From assembly GCA_026413225.1 (NCBI GenBank), contig CM048552.1, positions 145,527,053 through 145,591,052 on the forward strand: a DNA stretch of 64,000 nt, read 5' to 3'. This DNA comes from Otis tarda (Eukaryota > Chordata > Aves > Otidiformes > Otididae). The position numbers and the translations under genes were made by a program. The notes below the pieces were generated by a model. The model was not told the origin of the DNA and searched no databases. It worked only from the letters and a program-made list of their open reading frames with translations. Shown one piece after another: positions 48,420-62,933 of the stretch; the stretch's first letter is position 1; every line of letters starts with the position of its first letter.

Positions 48420-51400
48420 TCAGGTGAGAAATTCAGGTAAAATGCAAATCCTGCAACAAACCACTGTACTTAAAATAAACAGCAAAATGGCTATAAACAA
48501 GTACTACAACTTCTCATGATTAACAGCTGTGGAGGTCTAAATGCACACTCCAAGGGTCAGGTGTTCACTGCATATTTTCATTAGATTGCACGGGTTTAGA
48601 GGCAGAAATGTGAGGCTACAGGACTGTGACTTAACCTAAGAAGGTGGCATTTTCCCGTACAACAGACGACATCTGCCTCTACCTAAAACTACAGCAAGTG
48701 TTGATCATGAGACTTTCAGGTTTAATTGCCTGTAACCACAAGCAGTACAAACCACAGTAGGAAGTCAGTTAATGAACTTGCAACAAATGTAACAATTGCT
48801 ACCAAGGCAAAATTACGAGGCTGTTTTAAACAACGGCACTCGGTTCCTTCCTGCATTACTTACATTTTCTCCTGCTACAAAAATTTACAGATGTTTTTTT
48901 CATCTCCAGTGTCTAAGATTTTCACAAAAGTAAAGGTCTGATCCAACACCCACTGATGTCAGAGGAAGAGCCAAATCAGACCATAAAGAGAGGAAAATAT
49001 CCAGGTTGTAAAAGGTCTGTTCCCACCAATTTAGTGTCTGGCTTTAGCAGTTTTTAATGACACTGAGAAGAGCCAAGAACAAAGACTCCCTGAGCTGGAG
49101 ACTTGGCAGGTATCATAAGCAAAGATGAGGATGGGGTTTGTGTAGTCTTCATTCCCTGTGTGCTTATCATCACGAACTCCATTCACACACTACGACCTAT
49201 CTATGCTCCTGCAACAAAACAGAACTTGAAATTCTTTTTTAAAAAAGGAAAAAGAAATAAAAAATCAATAAGTATTAGATCCCTTCATCCTATCTTCTGT
49301 TACCCGCAAAAGTTTCTAGTTTGTTGTCCCTTCTTCCCTGAATATGCACCCTGCACAGCCAGAAAGCCAAATTTAGGAGTTTGTGTGTTTACTTAATTTA
49401 CATGCATACATTAAGTTAGCATATTTGTAAATATTTCTCACCCACAGATGTGTATATGAACACCTACTTCTGAATAGAAAACCATCTACAGATGTCTCAT
49501 TTATTCGCTCTCTCTGTGCCCATAGCCAAAAAAAAATAATAAATGCTGGTTCCCACAACTTTATCTTAAGCAGATCTGTCATTATTAGGTCAAGTTCAAA
49601 GAGAAAAGCAGCCAACAGGTCAAAAGAAAAAAACCCCATAATATTTTGATTGGCCTTTTCACTATTTTTGGAGAGCTCCTTAATCACACACTGTACAAGA
49701 GACAGCTACCAATTGTTTTCTGTTTTACTGAAATTAAAAGCCAATTTCAAGGATAGCAACAATTCTGTCCAGCAAATAAATTATCATAATAATTTACTGT
49801 CACAAGTTGTCTCCCTTTTTGTACTTCATTCTCCTTGAGCGATAAGAAAGCACTCATGCATCAAGAAAACTCCCTGCCTTAAAGCCTACATTCCCATTGC
49901 ATGGGAAAGAACATCTAATTTTCCAAAGCAAGATCATTATTGATCACACTGTAATGATCAGCAACTGCCATAGACTTCATACCCCTCTGTGAAACCAAAC
50001 TCACATTCAAAACATACCTGACAAATTCAGGACCCCAGCCTCATTCAACTGTCCAAGAAGAGACAGCTGGCTAAAAAAGCAACTGGTATAACAACCTAAG
50101 AAACCCACAGTCCATACGCAGCACGAATTCACACGCTTGTGGTGCATATGTTAAGAACCAGAACGAAGGGAAACGCTGAACACTCAGCCCAGCAACATGG
50201 CACTTTCTTGGTGAGGCTGGCAAGTCTCCTCTTGCCCTGCAAGGGGTCCCAGACTGGGTTCTGTCCACCCATAGCGCCACTCACCCCTGCTGTCAGCCAT
50301 CACTTTGGACAAAACCAGAGGTAGTAAAGGAGAGGAAAGCCAGCAGATTGTAATACAGGTTGTGATGTGTACCGAAAAATCAACAAAACCACCCCAAAAC
50401 CTAAAGAACTCCTATGATGCTTGTGCTTATACTTTTTTGGGGGGATATTCTAAAAGGACTGGAACTCTCACCACCCAACAGCAGCATACAGCCTTTTATA
50501 TCACCCTCCTATGAGCTGTGTCACATTTCTTCCCCCATGATGCAAGCAGCCATAAATAGACGTGGGAATCCAAAAATATTAAATGAGTTTTGTGGGATTT
50601 GTTTTCTTTACTTAAAAAGGGAGAAAGGATGAAAGATAGAAAGAAAAAAAAACATACAGTGCAATACTTGTAATTACATTTAGAATTGACTGGGGGAAAA
50701 AAGAGAACTATCTGAACAAATTTAGCATCTGAAACAAAGTCACACCAAAATAAAAACACACAGAAATACAGATCTGTCCCAGGATGTGTGTTTACTTTAT
50801 GTAGACACCATCATTGCACACAATAGGCATTGATATCTATTAATTAGACATGAGAATATAGTTTTTCCCTTCTATTTGATCTACACTCCCTCAGAAGAAA
50901 ACAAGGAACTTGACTAGCTTACAGATGTTGTTGCCCTGTGCTTGGTCTGAAATGGTTTGCCTTTCCTGCATCAAGAAAACATCCCAAACTCAAATATGTC
51001 TTGCTAAAATGTATTTTTATGTAAACTCCAGAAACTTACTGGGTTTTTTTGAATATTTTGTTTTTCACTAACTATGAAGTCAAAGAAAATCTGTAATCAC
51101 ATTCTGGAAAACAAAGATTCAGGAAATTAAAAAAAAAAAAATCTGTGAAAATGGTAACTTAAGTCATGAAAATAAATCTCTCCAGACAAATATTTTCTTC
51201 AAAAATAGAAATAAGCATCCTGCAGTATTTACTGTTTGTTTGCTTTCTAAATAATAAATTTGAGCAATGGAAACAAAAAATACAAAGCTTCCTACATCTG
51301 TTTTGTGAAAAAAGCCCCAGAGAGAAAGACAGATTCTTTCCATCTTCAGAGCACCAAGTATTTCTGTCATCCAAGACATTATACTTTGACTTAACAATCA

Positions 51401-51971
51401 GTGATTTGACAGTTTTTACTAAAAAGATGATTTTTACTACTGTAACACAAGCAAAATAATATTGAACTTTCATTTATTGGAGGTATGTTAAAAAACAGAA
51501 TTTATAACATCCATGCCACCAGTTAAGATTTCAAGCTTTGCTGGAATTTTAGTTGAGAAAACATTTTTTTTTTCAAAAATCTGGAGCATACAATTGCTAC
51601 AGAATTTGTAAAGATACCATTGAAACTTTGAGTCAATGAAATATTGATATTCCATTGATATTGATCTTGAGACTTTGGCATACAAATGTAAAATTCTCTT
51701 TCTAACAAGACTGTTAGCTATAAGAAGAGTCAAACAAAAATCCTAGAAAATACACGTCTGCATAAAGCAATCACTAGTCAAAGTTTCCAGACAAAATGCA
51801 AGGTGAAAAAGAAGTGATGCATCATGGCTGCTAACAAAGCCTATTATATCCTTTCTCTTACAACTTGAGCGCATGTCCAGAAAAAAAAAGTACAGATTTT
51901 TTTTCATGCAAATATTTTCAGGTAGGATACAACATTTCATTTTCCTGTTTCTTTTTTAGTGAGCAGAACTA

Positions 51972-51996
51972 GAATGCTTTAAAAGTAAAAGCATTC
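51972..51996. repeat. Inverted repeat, 9-bp arms, 7-bp loop
   Basis: GAATGCTTT and AAAGCATTC flank AAAAGTA. GAATGC-type words resemble TEAD-binding MCAT elements (CATTCC-like), but the match is imperfect and the function is unknown. Confidence 0.8.
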
Positions 51997-52340
51997 AATC
52001 CAAGGAGAAGATAAGTGCTTCATGTTCTTCAAACAAAGCTCTTAGTCTGAATAAAGGAGAAAGTTTAATCACTTTGCTCAGTTAAGCTTGAGCATTTAAG
52101 AAATATTTCTGGACAGAAGCTTTGAAAAATGATCTTTTTAATGTTTGTATGAAACCAAGGTGATCTAAACAAAGAGGCCTTTTTTCTCTGTGGGCGTCTT
52201 ATTTCATAAAAAAAAAAAAAAAAGGCCTTCCAGTTCAAGACCTGCAGCGTGAAGGAAAATACGCTGCTGTTGCTCAAACTTCATACACTATTTGTTTAAG
52301 ACTTAATTCCTCAGAGCTGTCAGAACACCACCTTTCAGGA

Positions 52341-52364
52341 GGTTGAAGGTTCAAACCTTCAACC
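52341..52364. repeat. Inverted repeat, 11-bp arms, 2-bp spacer
   Basis: GGTTGAAGGTT and AACCTTCAACC flank CA. Unlike the other palindromes this one is not AT-rich, so chance is a less likely explanation. Confidence 0.9.
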
Positions 52365-52704
52365 AGAAAAAAGAAGAGATTCACAAACACCTTGGGACTC
52401 ACAAGGAGAGACCTGGTTTGTATCAGAGCTGGCACAAAAGCCTTTTGCCAGAGATAATTCTCTTACAGAGTTAATAGTCAGTCTAAAAACAACAACGTCC
52501 CCTAAGATATGCACTATGGAGATAACACTGTGAGTTTGAAACTTGCAGATAAGCATTTTTATTTTGGTTTAGTATCAAATGTTTCTACTGCACGCTTTGA
52601 CAACGGCCCAACACTGCCCTGGTACCTGCTCATGCTGCGAGTGGCAGAGAGGGGCTCTCCGCTCAGAGCTGGCAGCGCCCTGCATTGCCCCAACACACAA
52701 ACAG

Positions 52705-52731
52705 CCCTTCCACTTCCCCTTCCCCTTCCCC
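52705..52731. repeat. CTTCCC-type hexamer tract, near G-quadruplex on the minus strand
   Basis: CCCTTCCACTTCCCCTTCCC and the bases after it form three CCCC runs spaced by TT plus one earlier CCC run eight bases away. On the minus strand this is close to, but just outside, the usual G3 N1-7 quadruplex rule. Confidence 0.75.
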
Positions 52732-55700
52732 TGCCATTCTCAGCAAAGGAGAGACAGAGAAGGCGAAGGTCTCCAGTACAGACCCCTACAACTAAAACGT
52801 ACGTGCACACACTACCCAGGCTCAGGCGCTCCCTCCCTGCCGCACAGGTTGCCTCGTTCAGCTGGCGCTAGTGGGACCCTACAGTTGTGGAATGACCACC
52901 TCACCGGGACGTTGGGCTAAGTCACATTTCTCCGCTTAACTCTAGTCCCACAACTCAAACAGCTGGTGCAACAAAAAAACAGCACCTGTACTGAGTTAGA
53001 AATGGTTTTCAGCAGAGAGCACGGCGTTCTAGATCCCAGCTACAGATTACTATGTTGAGTTAATCAGGCAAGAAGTTTATTCTCATACATGCCCAAGAAC
53101 CTAAAAATGGCTCTACCCAAGCTATACCATAGCAGTTCCCTTTCTGTCCTGCACTGGCCCATTTGTGTCCGTAAAAAAAAAAAAAAGTATCTTTTACAAT
53201 CAGATCTAGACAACCACTGCTAATGACTCACTGAAGCACCATTACTAATCCGGGATTTATGCCATCATTTTTCAGTCAAGACTGATTAAAGAGATTTGGC
53301 AATACTGCAAACATAATTCAGCATCTCTGGCACTGTTTAGAAAACTGTGATCACAGCTTCACGTGTATTAAGACTGGTGGCCATCTGCAAAATTTCATAC
53401 TGATGCATCCAAAGAATATATATTCAGCCAACCATTTGAACTGTGGGTGAAAAAGACAGCTGGAAAAAGAAGAAGATAAGATCCAACAGAGTATGATTAA
53501 GCAAATACTCTGTTCTAGAGAGGCTAAAACTCCAGCATTAAAAATAGACACTTTGTGCAATGCTGTCTCAAGTGTTGCATACACATTTTATAACATCAAT
53601 TTATTTTATTATTAACAAAACTATTAACAAACTAAAATCCAAGACTTCTATTAAAAATGTAGACAACTGGTTTTGATACACCACACCTTAAAGCAATAAT
53701 TATTTAAATGTGTTATCAAACTGCAGCAGGGTTTCTCCCCGACACTTCCACTTTCCTTTTGACTTTGCCCGAAATCAGCACTCCAACAACAGAAGCAAAC
53801 CCACATTGCTTCAAGCACCAAGAAATGGAAGCAGGATATAAAGTTAATTAACAGTGCAATATTAGAAGTTGTGGTATCAGCAAAGTGAAGGTGCAGACAG
53901 CAGCAGAATTTCTGTGACTCTTTACTAGCGAACTTGCCTCCACTGCCATCTGAAAGCCAACCTCTAGTGCTCTGAATACGGAAATTCAGTTAAAGCCTGG
54001 AGGTCAAACTGCTGCCAGCAACAGATTTCAGATTCAAGCAGATGGAAGAGAGAAGCTCCAGCTCCCACAGGTAGGGATTACTGCTGCTATAAGGGGTTAT
54101 GCTTTCTTTTGGAGAGTTTTAACACAGTTAGCAAACCCTTTTCAGAGGAAAAGTAGGCCAGTCAGCCTGACAGTGCAAACAAACGACAGTATCACATTTC
54201 CAAAGCCTTCCCAGGTGTTGTGTGTTCCTCTCATCATCCCCCCATCAGCACATTCTCCTGTAAAAATCATCTTCATGGGGACATCACAGACCTCCCACTT
54301 CAGCTTTATGCCCCTCCTGCTCTTCAGAGGGGAGACCACTCCCTTACTGCTCAGCTTACAAACTTTGCTCACCAAGTGTGTCACAGCAAGGATTTCCACA
54401 CTGGCCACTACTGCCAGGAACACTTCTCTTCTTGGGTCTAAACTCTGCCCTCATTCCCACCCACTGAACGTTGCAGAGGAATTAAGCATCTAACAAACGC
54501 TATGTCATTACACACACATCAGTACCAAAATATAATTTTCAAATATGAATGTGACAGAAGAGGACGTCTCTGGGAATGGACTTTTCTATGGCAGAGTTTC
54601 TTAGTGTAAAATCAGAGGGACAAGAGCAGGACGTGCCTGAAAGGCAACATAGAAAAGGGCTTTAGCTGGACTGCCACAAGAGCAGAAGGATTATGAACTA
54701 TCACAGTATTTTGGTAAATATGGGTATATGCTATAAACACATACAGGCACGGTCTATTTTCTCACACAAATTGTCACTAGATATTATTTAAGAATACGCA
54801 AATGAATGCCCAGAACCATGCAAAAACCAACAAAAAACAAAACTACCCAGTCATAAAAATGAAATATGTAGCTTTAAGTTCCTTTTCAGCCTTCTGCTAC
54901 CTCCGTATTACCTTAATCACAGCGCCTGCTCTCAGACCTGTGCATCGTGTCATTTAGGAGAAAACCAGGTCTACACTCAGATTACTTCCAACCACACGTA
55001 CCACAACAGGAAAGCACAAATATATCCTGCATCATTATATCATCTCATTTCTGTGTGCAAACAATAACCTCAGATAAATGCAAGACTCTATTACAAAGTA
55101 CATCTGAAAAAAAAAAAAGCAAACAAAACCAAAAAAATATTTTCCCTACAGTTACCCACCTGCATAGTGCATTTAAACACCATTAACCAAATACTTCCTC
55201 AACACACGTGCACTCACCTTGTAAAGTGATGCAACAGCTGCTCAAAAGTAAACAGGGAGGCGAGTGACCGGATAGGCAAGGGGACTGATTTCCATTTGAC
55301 AGCCTGGGAAGGCTTACACTTCAGGAAGGATGGGAAGCAGCTCTTCAGAGGCAGGTGCTGTTCCTCTGACCAGAACCAACTCTCAGGCTGCCTAGTCTGG
55401 CAGAGGATAGAGACGTTTCTTACTCATGGGATGTCACTCTCTTATTTTGGTTCAGCAGGAAACAAAAAACCCTTTACATCCAACATGCTGTGGTACTCAA
55501 AGCTACCTGACAGAAAGGACTACAAGTCAACATCTTAGGAATGCATCAAAGTTCCAGCTTCAACACACAACAGCCACAAAAACAAGTGTCTGCTCAGAAG
55601 TAAAAAGCTGTTCATTTGGGCAGAGAGAGAAGAAATTGGTATGTATCTCGGAGCTGATGGAAACAGGAAAGAGATCACGACAGTGGATTACCAATGATAG

Positions 55701-58700
55701 GATAACAAGCCATTTCCTTGGTGTTGATGACTTGTTGAAGACATAGTCAATTGAGCAACCATGGTTTTATTTTTAAGTCATCTTTCTTCCTCTCTGGAAA
55801 TTAACTACATTTGTGTATTTCTTTCTACCCACAGGGCAACCATGAGAGAAGTTTTTATATTAGTAATCATCGTCACTAAATTCAAAGTATCTGAGATAGA
55901 GTATTTTAGGATAACCATGCAAAGTGAAACATTATTTTCATATGCATTGACTGCAATTAATAATTTTCTTTGATCTAGGTATCTGCAGTAGTCAACATGG
56001 GAACCTCATGTTTCACTTTCACGTTTTCTTTTTTTCTGTTATGCTTTAGGAGGCTGATCCTGAAATTACAGCAAATTCTTACCACTTAAAAATTCTACAT
56101 GGCCTCTATACTGGACCTTCTAACTCACCCTGTGCCTTGAAGATATTCCTTTCAAGCATTAGTTCAGTATTCTGAAAATTTATTGTGCAGAAGACTGCTT
56201 CTCCTTTCATTTTCTTTCTGAGAAATGCAAATCTCCTAATTTTTAGCCTTTCGGGTGCTTTCACTTTCTGACTGCTAATTCTGTTAATTCAGTAATACCA
56301 AAGTTCCCTCAGAGTTTATAGTTCCCCTTCCTTTTTTTTTTTCCTTGTTTTTATTTTCTTTTTTTTTTTAAGTCCTGCTTCTTGCAGTTCTTTAAGTTAT
56401 GCTCTCATCATCTTCAATCGTAATTCTAGAGGGTCTTTCATTATCTCCTTCCCACCAACTACATAATAAAAACAATGACAGATAAATGCTACCTTCCCCA
56501 TAAATTAATGTCAAGGTCTTTTAAAATCTGTTTGCCTAGTACTCATTCATATGGCTTTTCCTAATCCTGCCAAACTTTCACAAACAGCCCATGCCTCTCA
56601 ATTTGTGCTCTGCAAGTGCTCTTTCTATTCAGGTCTCTCTTGCCACCTTCACGGCTTCACTGTTTCAAATGGTTTCAATTCTAGTCCAATCCTAAGCTGC
56701 AAACAGACCTGCAGCAATGAGGAAAAAAGGGACATTGAAAAATACCCCCACTTCCTTCTACTTAGGGAACTAACATATTTTCTTCTTTATTCCCCAAGCT
56801 CTTGACACTTTTTAGGTGAACCAAAGGTCTCTTCCTTCCAGAGCCACATTATGTTAACCCTCCCTAGAGGCCTATGTCTTCAGGGGCTCTCCAGCCCAGC
56901 TGCTGAACAATAAACCAAAAAAAGGGCAAGAATATAGATGGATTTTTACCACCTTTTGCCTCCTCCAGTCCTTAGATGTCACAGTTTAAATGTGACCAAG
57001 TGTTTGCAAGCCCTAATTTATAAATCTCAGTAGCAGATCCCAGATGGAAATTATCGAGGTACGATGTGCTCTCAGATGCTCAGACTGCCTCTGGGAGGGC
57101 ACTCATCAGGACAGGGAGGTCACAGCACCAAGTATGGAAGCAGCCTGAAAATAAATGCTACCCATGAAGCACCTGGCTCAAAACCTCTACTTCAGAGGCT
57201 GTCTAGGTTCTGATATCGCTCTGCTGCAGAAATACCACAAACTGGACTTACTTGCATTTCACTAATTCTTCACTTTCTAAAAGTTCCAGGTAAATGCAAT
57301 ACATATAGATACTGATGTCGGCATCAAACCAGCATCCTGTGCATAATTTTGCACCACAAATCCCTAAGACAATGAACCATATACAATTACAGAAATCCAG
57401 ATACATTTAGAAGACCATATAAAAGTGTGTTTTGCCCATCCTCATAACTATGAAGAGATTTTGTAGAACCTCCAATAATTTTTCCATCAGGAATCATTGT
57501 TCCTTCTGACTATTTTACCCAAGTCTCACAACATTCAGCCTTTTCCGAAAGTCTCAGGTCCTTGAAGTATGTATTACACACAGGAAAGGTGAGACCCTTC
57601 ACCTTTCGGTATCAGAACAGAGCTTGCAAACATGCCGTACAAGTCAACTCATAAAAAGGGCAGGACATGTGTTAGTTCTTCAACACCATTCCCAGGCACA
57701 AAACATCTAAAGATGTTTTCAGAAAGAGTGGTATATGAGGTGACCACACAGCATGCTGTTTTATCCAATGTTGTTGAACGGGGGCCATCAAGATTGGGAG
57801 TTATCCTAAAAGCTCCCAAAGCTGGGAGACAACTATGAATTCTACAGCAAGGATTATTTCAACAACCCTCATGATTTTGAAGGCTTCCTGTGATTTCCAA
57901 ATGCCCAAGGTCAATAACTATTGCCACACACATTCTTTAACATTCTTTTTCAACTGTTACACGTAAAAGGCCTCACAACCTCCTTTGTTCAAGACAGAAT
58001 TACTCAAGACCTTATTTTACTTGAGACACAACCACCATGGCTTCTCCTAAAAGAACTTTTCATCAGATTCTTACAGCTAGCTTCAAAGAACTGTTTCCCT
58101 TTCCCCTCCTATGAACCCCAACCATATAGCTCACCAAGTGCCTGTCCCAGATTCAAGTTTCCAGAGAAGAAAGTAGGAAACTGGAGGGGGGAAAAGGTGC
58201 ACTTACAGCAAAATAAATTTCCACCCTCAGACTGAAAGCTCTCAGGAGCATCCTTGCAGAAAAACTACTGTACCACTGTGTCTCTCCCCAGATCCTAACT
58301 CTCAGACGTGGAGTGGAAGGGAAGACAGGTTCCAGTAACTCCTGGGGTTAACTATCCTGCTTCTATACATGTCAGTGGAAGGAATTATGTTGTTTGCTTT
58401 TCTTCTTCACACAGCAGCAGATACCCCAGGAGCAAACACATTCTGGGTTTTTAACACTCCGAAGCTAGACAAGAGCTGTTCAAAGCAACCCTGGACTGCT
58501 ACAGCAAGATGGTACTACAACAGCACTCTTCTGTTCCAAGAGTAAGAACTAACATGTTACTTTATGAGCTGCAGTACCTCAAGTTAACTCTGAGGTAGGG
58601 GAAACCAGGGGGAAAACATCCCTTCAGAGCAGCAGGAAGAAAACAGAACAAGGAGGTAAGAGAACCACAGAAATAAAGAATTTTTATTCCTATGCCAGGT

Positions 58701-61700
58701 CTTTAGCCTCTGAAGCATCTATGTGAGACATGACACTTACATAACAAAACACCAGAAGTTTTCACTCTTCCTGAGAAGAGAAATTTCACTATAAAACACT
58801 GATCCTCACAATTCATTCCCCACTAACTGTATCCCCACATACCTGCTTTATTCTCGGACTGGAGAGCAGTGTTTTAAGAGCAGCTCTCAAAGTCTCCCTG
58901 TGCTTAGCAGCTAGTCTAATTGCTGAGGTGCTTCTACACAGCAAAGCAGAAGCCTCCATCCCACCAGCATCTCTTCTCCCAGGGCAGTATTTTCCTGCTG
59001 AGAAGTAACAGGCATTACGCACCCACAGAAAAGCAGCACAGTACATGTACCAAGAGCCAACAGTGACTCTGTGATGACTTCTAAGGGCTTTATTTACATC
59101 CCAGCAGTCCATTTTTAGCAGTATGCTCATTCTACCTATGAGATTTTAATACAATCGCTTAGTTCACATCCAAGCCTGCAGGGTGCTGGAGTTCCCAGTT
59201 TGTGACAGCACCTGGGCACTTACTTCTGTACTGTAACTGGTGTACTTATGCTATACAATAGAATTGCTAAATATTTTATGTACGCACGTTCATTCAATAC
59301 ATTAATTACATATTTAATATGAAACGTTCTCAAACTTGAATAGAGCACACATATCCAAAATTCTCATTGCAGAGACACTCACTATGGGAGCTTTCACATA
59401 GATTTCTCAGCTGACTGTATTTTGCTCTGCTCTCTTTTTATATAGTATATAACCTTCCAGTCATAACCAATTGCTTGGTCCCAGCTGGGAAGCCTCTTGG
59501 GAACACAGAACTGTCACCTACCATTAATATATTAAGTGCAGAACATTTCAGAGACCATGATAAGATATCACAAACAAAGATAGAAAGCTACGTGAGGACC
59601 TGATGTAGAATTAACAAGGTTTGTTCCATATCCATCTCTAGCTCAAGTGAAGCAGTAAACCTACAGCTCATGTTGGAACCCTGTGTCTCAAGCACTACCA
59701 TAGCCATTAGTACTCCTAGCAGAAACACATTTCTTACTGATACTTCCTGGAAAGGGTAATTTTACCAAAATATAGGTTGGGTCAAACTAACAGGAAAAAA
59801 ATAACTATTCTTGGGTAATCTGTTCTTGCCAAAAGAAACATACTGTAGAAAAGATTCAATCACAGCATATGTAGTTTTCTCAAGTCTTATAAACTTGGTA
59901 AGATGAAGTCTGTCTATTACTCGATGAAAAAAACCCTTAAGTAATGCAGACAACCTAGATGGCAGCAGCCACACATTTTGAGTTAGTGCTCAACAAATGC
60001 TTCCTTGCAGTTTTTTTGGAAAGGTCCATTGCCTAGGGAGAGAAATAGTTTTGGTATACATCAAAGCAAAGATGCACGTCAACATTTCCACCATTCTTAA
60101 CAAAAGGGGAAGAGTAGGAAAGTCTCTGTTCACATTGAAAGCAGTTCCTTTCTACGCAAGATTTCTCTCATTTTCTAATAGACAAGTCATTTACATGCCA
60201 TCACTAGTCCCACATTGTTTTAAAAATTTCTTACATGCCACTGCATGCCAAATATTACGCTGTTGTGTCACTGCACAATAGCTGAGACACATAGGTCTAC
60301 AGGAAGAGAATGAACAGTTTGTCAAGCACTTTCTAATCATTCAGCAAGAGAGGAGCTATCAGAAGGTGGGATCGGTAGCATCACCACCCATCATTATGGC
60401 TGCTCAACACCACTTCTTAAAAGCCTCCTGTTTTCAGTTGCTTACATTTCCCAAAGTGTGTGCCCAGAAATTTTTCATTCTGAGTGTTTGCCTCAGACTG
60501 ATTTTTAAAGAATAATCATTAGTCTCAGCTAAAACAGTTCATCTACTGCCAAGAGTAAGGACAAAAGGAAAAATGTTTTGCATAAATTTAAAACCCAACA
60601 AAAAATGGCAGTCTTTCCTTTCTATCCTAATCCTTTAAAAAGTCACAGTAAACACAGATCCAGTAGAGATTCACTCACAACTAAAATCTCCAAGGATGCC
60701 AAAAAAACTGAGTACTCTTGATTTCCACAGGTGACCTAACCGTGCATGCCCTGTGCTACAGGCAGACTCGCTGCTTCAGCCCAAGGGGTTCAGAAAACAG
60801 TTCCTTTTGATAATTATTCAAAATCAGTTTGGCTGAACATTCAACTGGGTCAACAGAATCTGTACCTCTAGGATAAACTTTCAGGAATAAGAAAGAAATA
60901 CCAGATTCAAAAGTATGGGGAAAAAATGGCCAAACTGAAGAAGTAGAAGAAATATTAGATTTGAAGAGTAATACTGGCAAAGTTGGCTTAAAAAAACAAA
61001 GGCGTCAGAAGACCAGGACTGAGGTCTGGGAGTAGAAACAAGGTCAGAAATTACTTGGCTGGGAGGAAACACTGCAACAAAGAGCTAGGGAGCAGACGGG
61101 TAAGGGCAGACCAAAGAGACTGGATAAGTAGCATAAGGAGGAAAATCAAGGGGGGCAGCGGCAGCCTAAGCTGGCACAAAGAGGCTGGGAACCAACTGTG
61201 GGAACAGGAGGGATATTGACACAGACTTCAAGGGAGAACCAGCCTTATTCTGCAGGAAGAACAAAGTACCAACAAATCTGGGGTGTCCAACTTGAGACAT
61301 CCATGATTCAACTTTGGACATATACAGTCTTTTACATAATATATGCAGAAACAGCTGGGAGGGCTCAGCAGTTCTGTAAAACTGAAACTAAATATTAAAT
61401 TAGGCACCCAAAACCTGAGAAATATTGTACTGATCAATGGCAAAAGGACAATTTTTAAAGACTTGCCGTGCACCACAGAGGAACTGTGGGGAGTGGGAGA
61501 GTTGCATCCCAGGCCTCCAGAAGAATGCAGCTCTCAATCAGAAAGCAACATTGTCTTCCTCGTCCTTCAGTTCCCTGCTTTGATCACTGTATAACTTCCA
61601 GTTTCTGTGACAAGTAAAGCCGTTACACTCACTGATGTCCTTTACTGCATAGGTCATGCCCAGATTAGGCCCTTCCTGTGCACTAAATACAACACAGAAA

Positions 61701-62464
61701 AGTAGATCATCTAACTAAAGATTTAGCATAATTGGAATCCATGAGGCCAAACTGTGGTTACATGGATTGCTCTTTTAGAACAGCTGTTTTGTCAGCAGTG
61801 TAGGTCATTTGTGGTTTAAAATGCTGTCTTCATGCCTATAACTGTCTTGTTTGGATAGGGCAGCACTGCTTTCCATTCGGCATAGAACCAACAGTGCCAA
61901 ACACTTTCCCAGATCCCACAAATGATGACAGACAGTCCACTCACACTTTGGGAGCAAAAGTGATGATCACTAGAAAACCTCAAGGACCATGTTCATCCAT
62001 GTTTCTAGAAGTATGCGACTGGACAGCAGAGCAAGTTCACGAGTCCGCAGGGAGTTAAGTGTCACACAACAGTACCTCCTAGTTTCCAGCTGTGATATTG
62101 ACTTTTAAACATGGCTAGACATACATGACTTTTCTACTGATCTTATTATCTACTGGTCTCATATTAATTGTTGCTATATCTGTCTGTGTGATACTGTACA
62201 ATTTTGAACTTTAAAAACTGACCCATAAAAATTGTAAGGGATAAGATAGCCACGATACAATTCTCTTGTGCAGATAATGTCCATACTCACATAGCACCTG
62301 AGAAACGCTCCACTGACTTCTGGACCTGGACAGGAAGACTTAAGTGAAATTTTGCATTTTATATGTAGGATCTTCCACAAGACAATACACAAGCATCTTT
62401 TTTTAAACAAATGCTGTAACATTTAATAAATTCTGATATTTACAGAACTGCTATCAGAATTAAC

Positions 62465-62487
62465 AAAGCACTAATACTTAGTGCTTT
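62465..62487. repeat. Inverted repeat, 10-bp arms, 3-bp loop
   Basis: AAAGCACTAA and TTAGTGCTTT flank TAC with perfect arms. The hairpin is too short for a microRNA precursor. Confidence 0.87.
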
Positions 62488-62899
62488 ATGGTAAAAACAT
62501 AACAGAAAAATGGCACACTGAGTTCAGTAAGTAGCTCTGGTGACTGAAGATATTACTACGCTGCTGTTCAAGTTTACGGCCTCCCAAGCAAAGTCAATGG
62601 ACCAGATCAAGTGAACACTCTTCAGAAATGTCAAACCAACAGTTTAAAATAAGCTGCTGAACTTTGCACTAAAGTTGCTGAAGCGCAGGCACACATTTCA
62701 TTCTGCCTGCCCTGCTGTGGGAGGCAGTAATTTCCAGCCTAGTGAATGTGAGAAGTAGCTACAGGATCAAAAGAACTGTTAGTAGCAAGACAAAATGTAG
62801 CAAGATGTACAGAGAAATCCAGGTGGGTAAGGGGAAAAAAAATAATAATTAGAGAGTTTACCAATAATTACTTCTATTCTGAACAACACTGAAAAAGAT

Positions 62900-62933
62900 C
62901 AAGTTGTTTTTCAACAAACAAGTTGTTTTTCAA
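62900..62933. repeat. 19-bp tandem duplication
   Basis: CAAGTTGTTTTTCAACAAA is followed directly by CAAGTTGTTTTTCAA. Each unit itself contains a small TTG/CAA inverted repeat. Confidence 0.88.

Noticed and set aside
52509-52920. Overlapping plus-strand open frames of 113 and 120 codons
   Set aside because: They lie in a locally GC-richer stretch with a CTTCCC repeat, where several frames are open together, as expected for low stop density.
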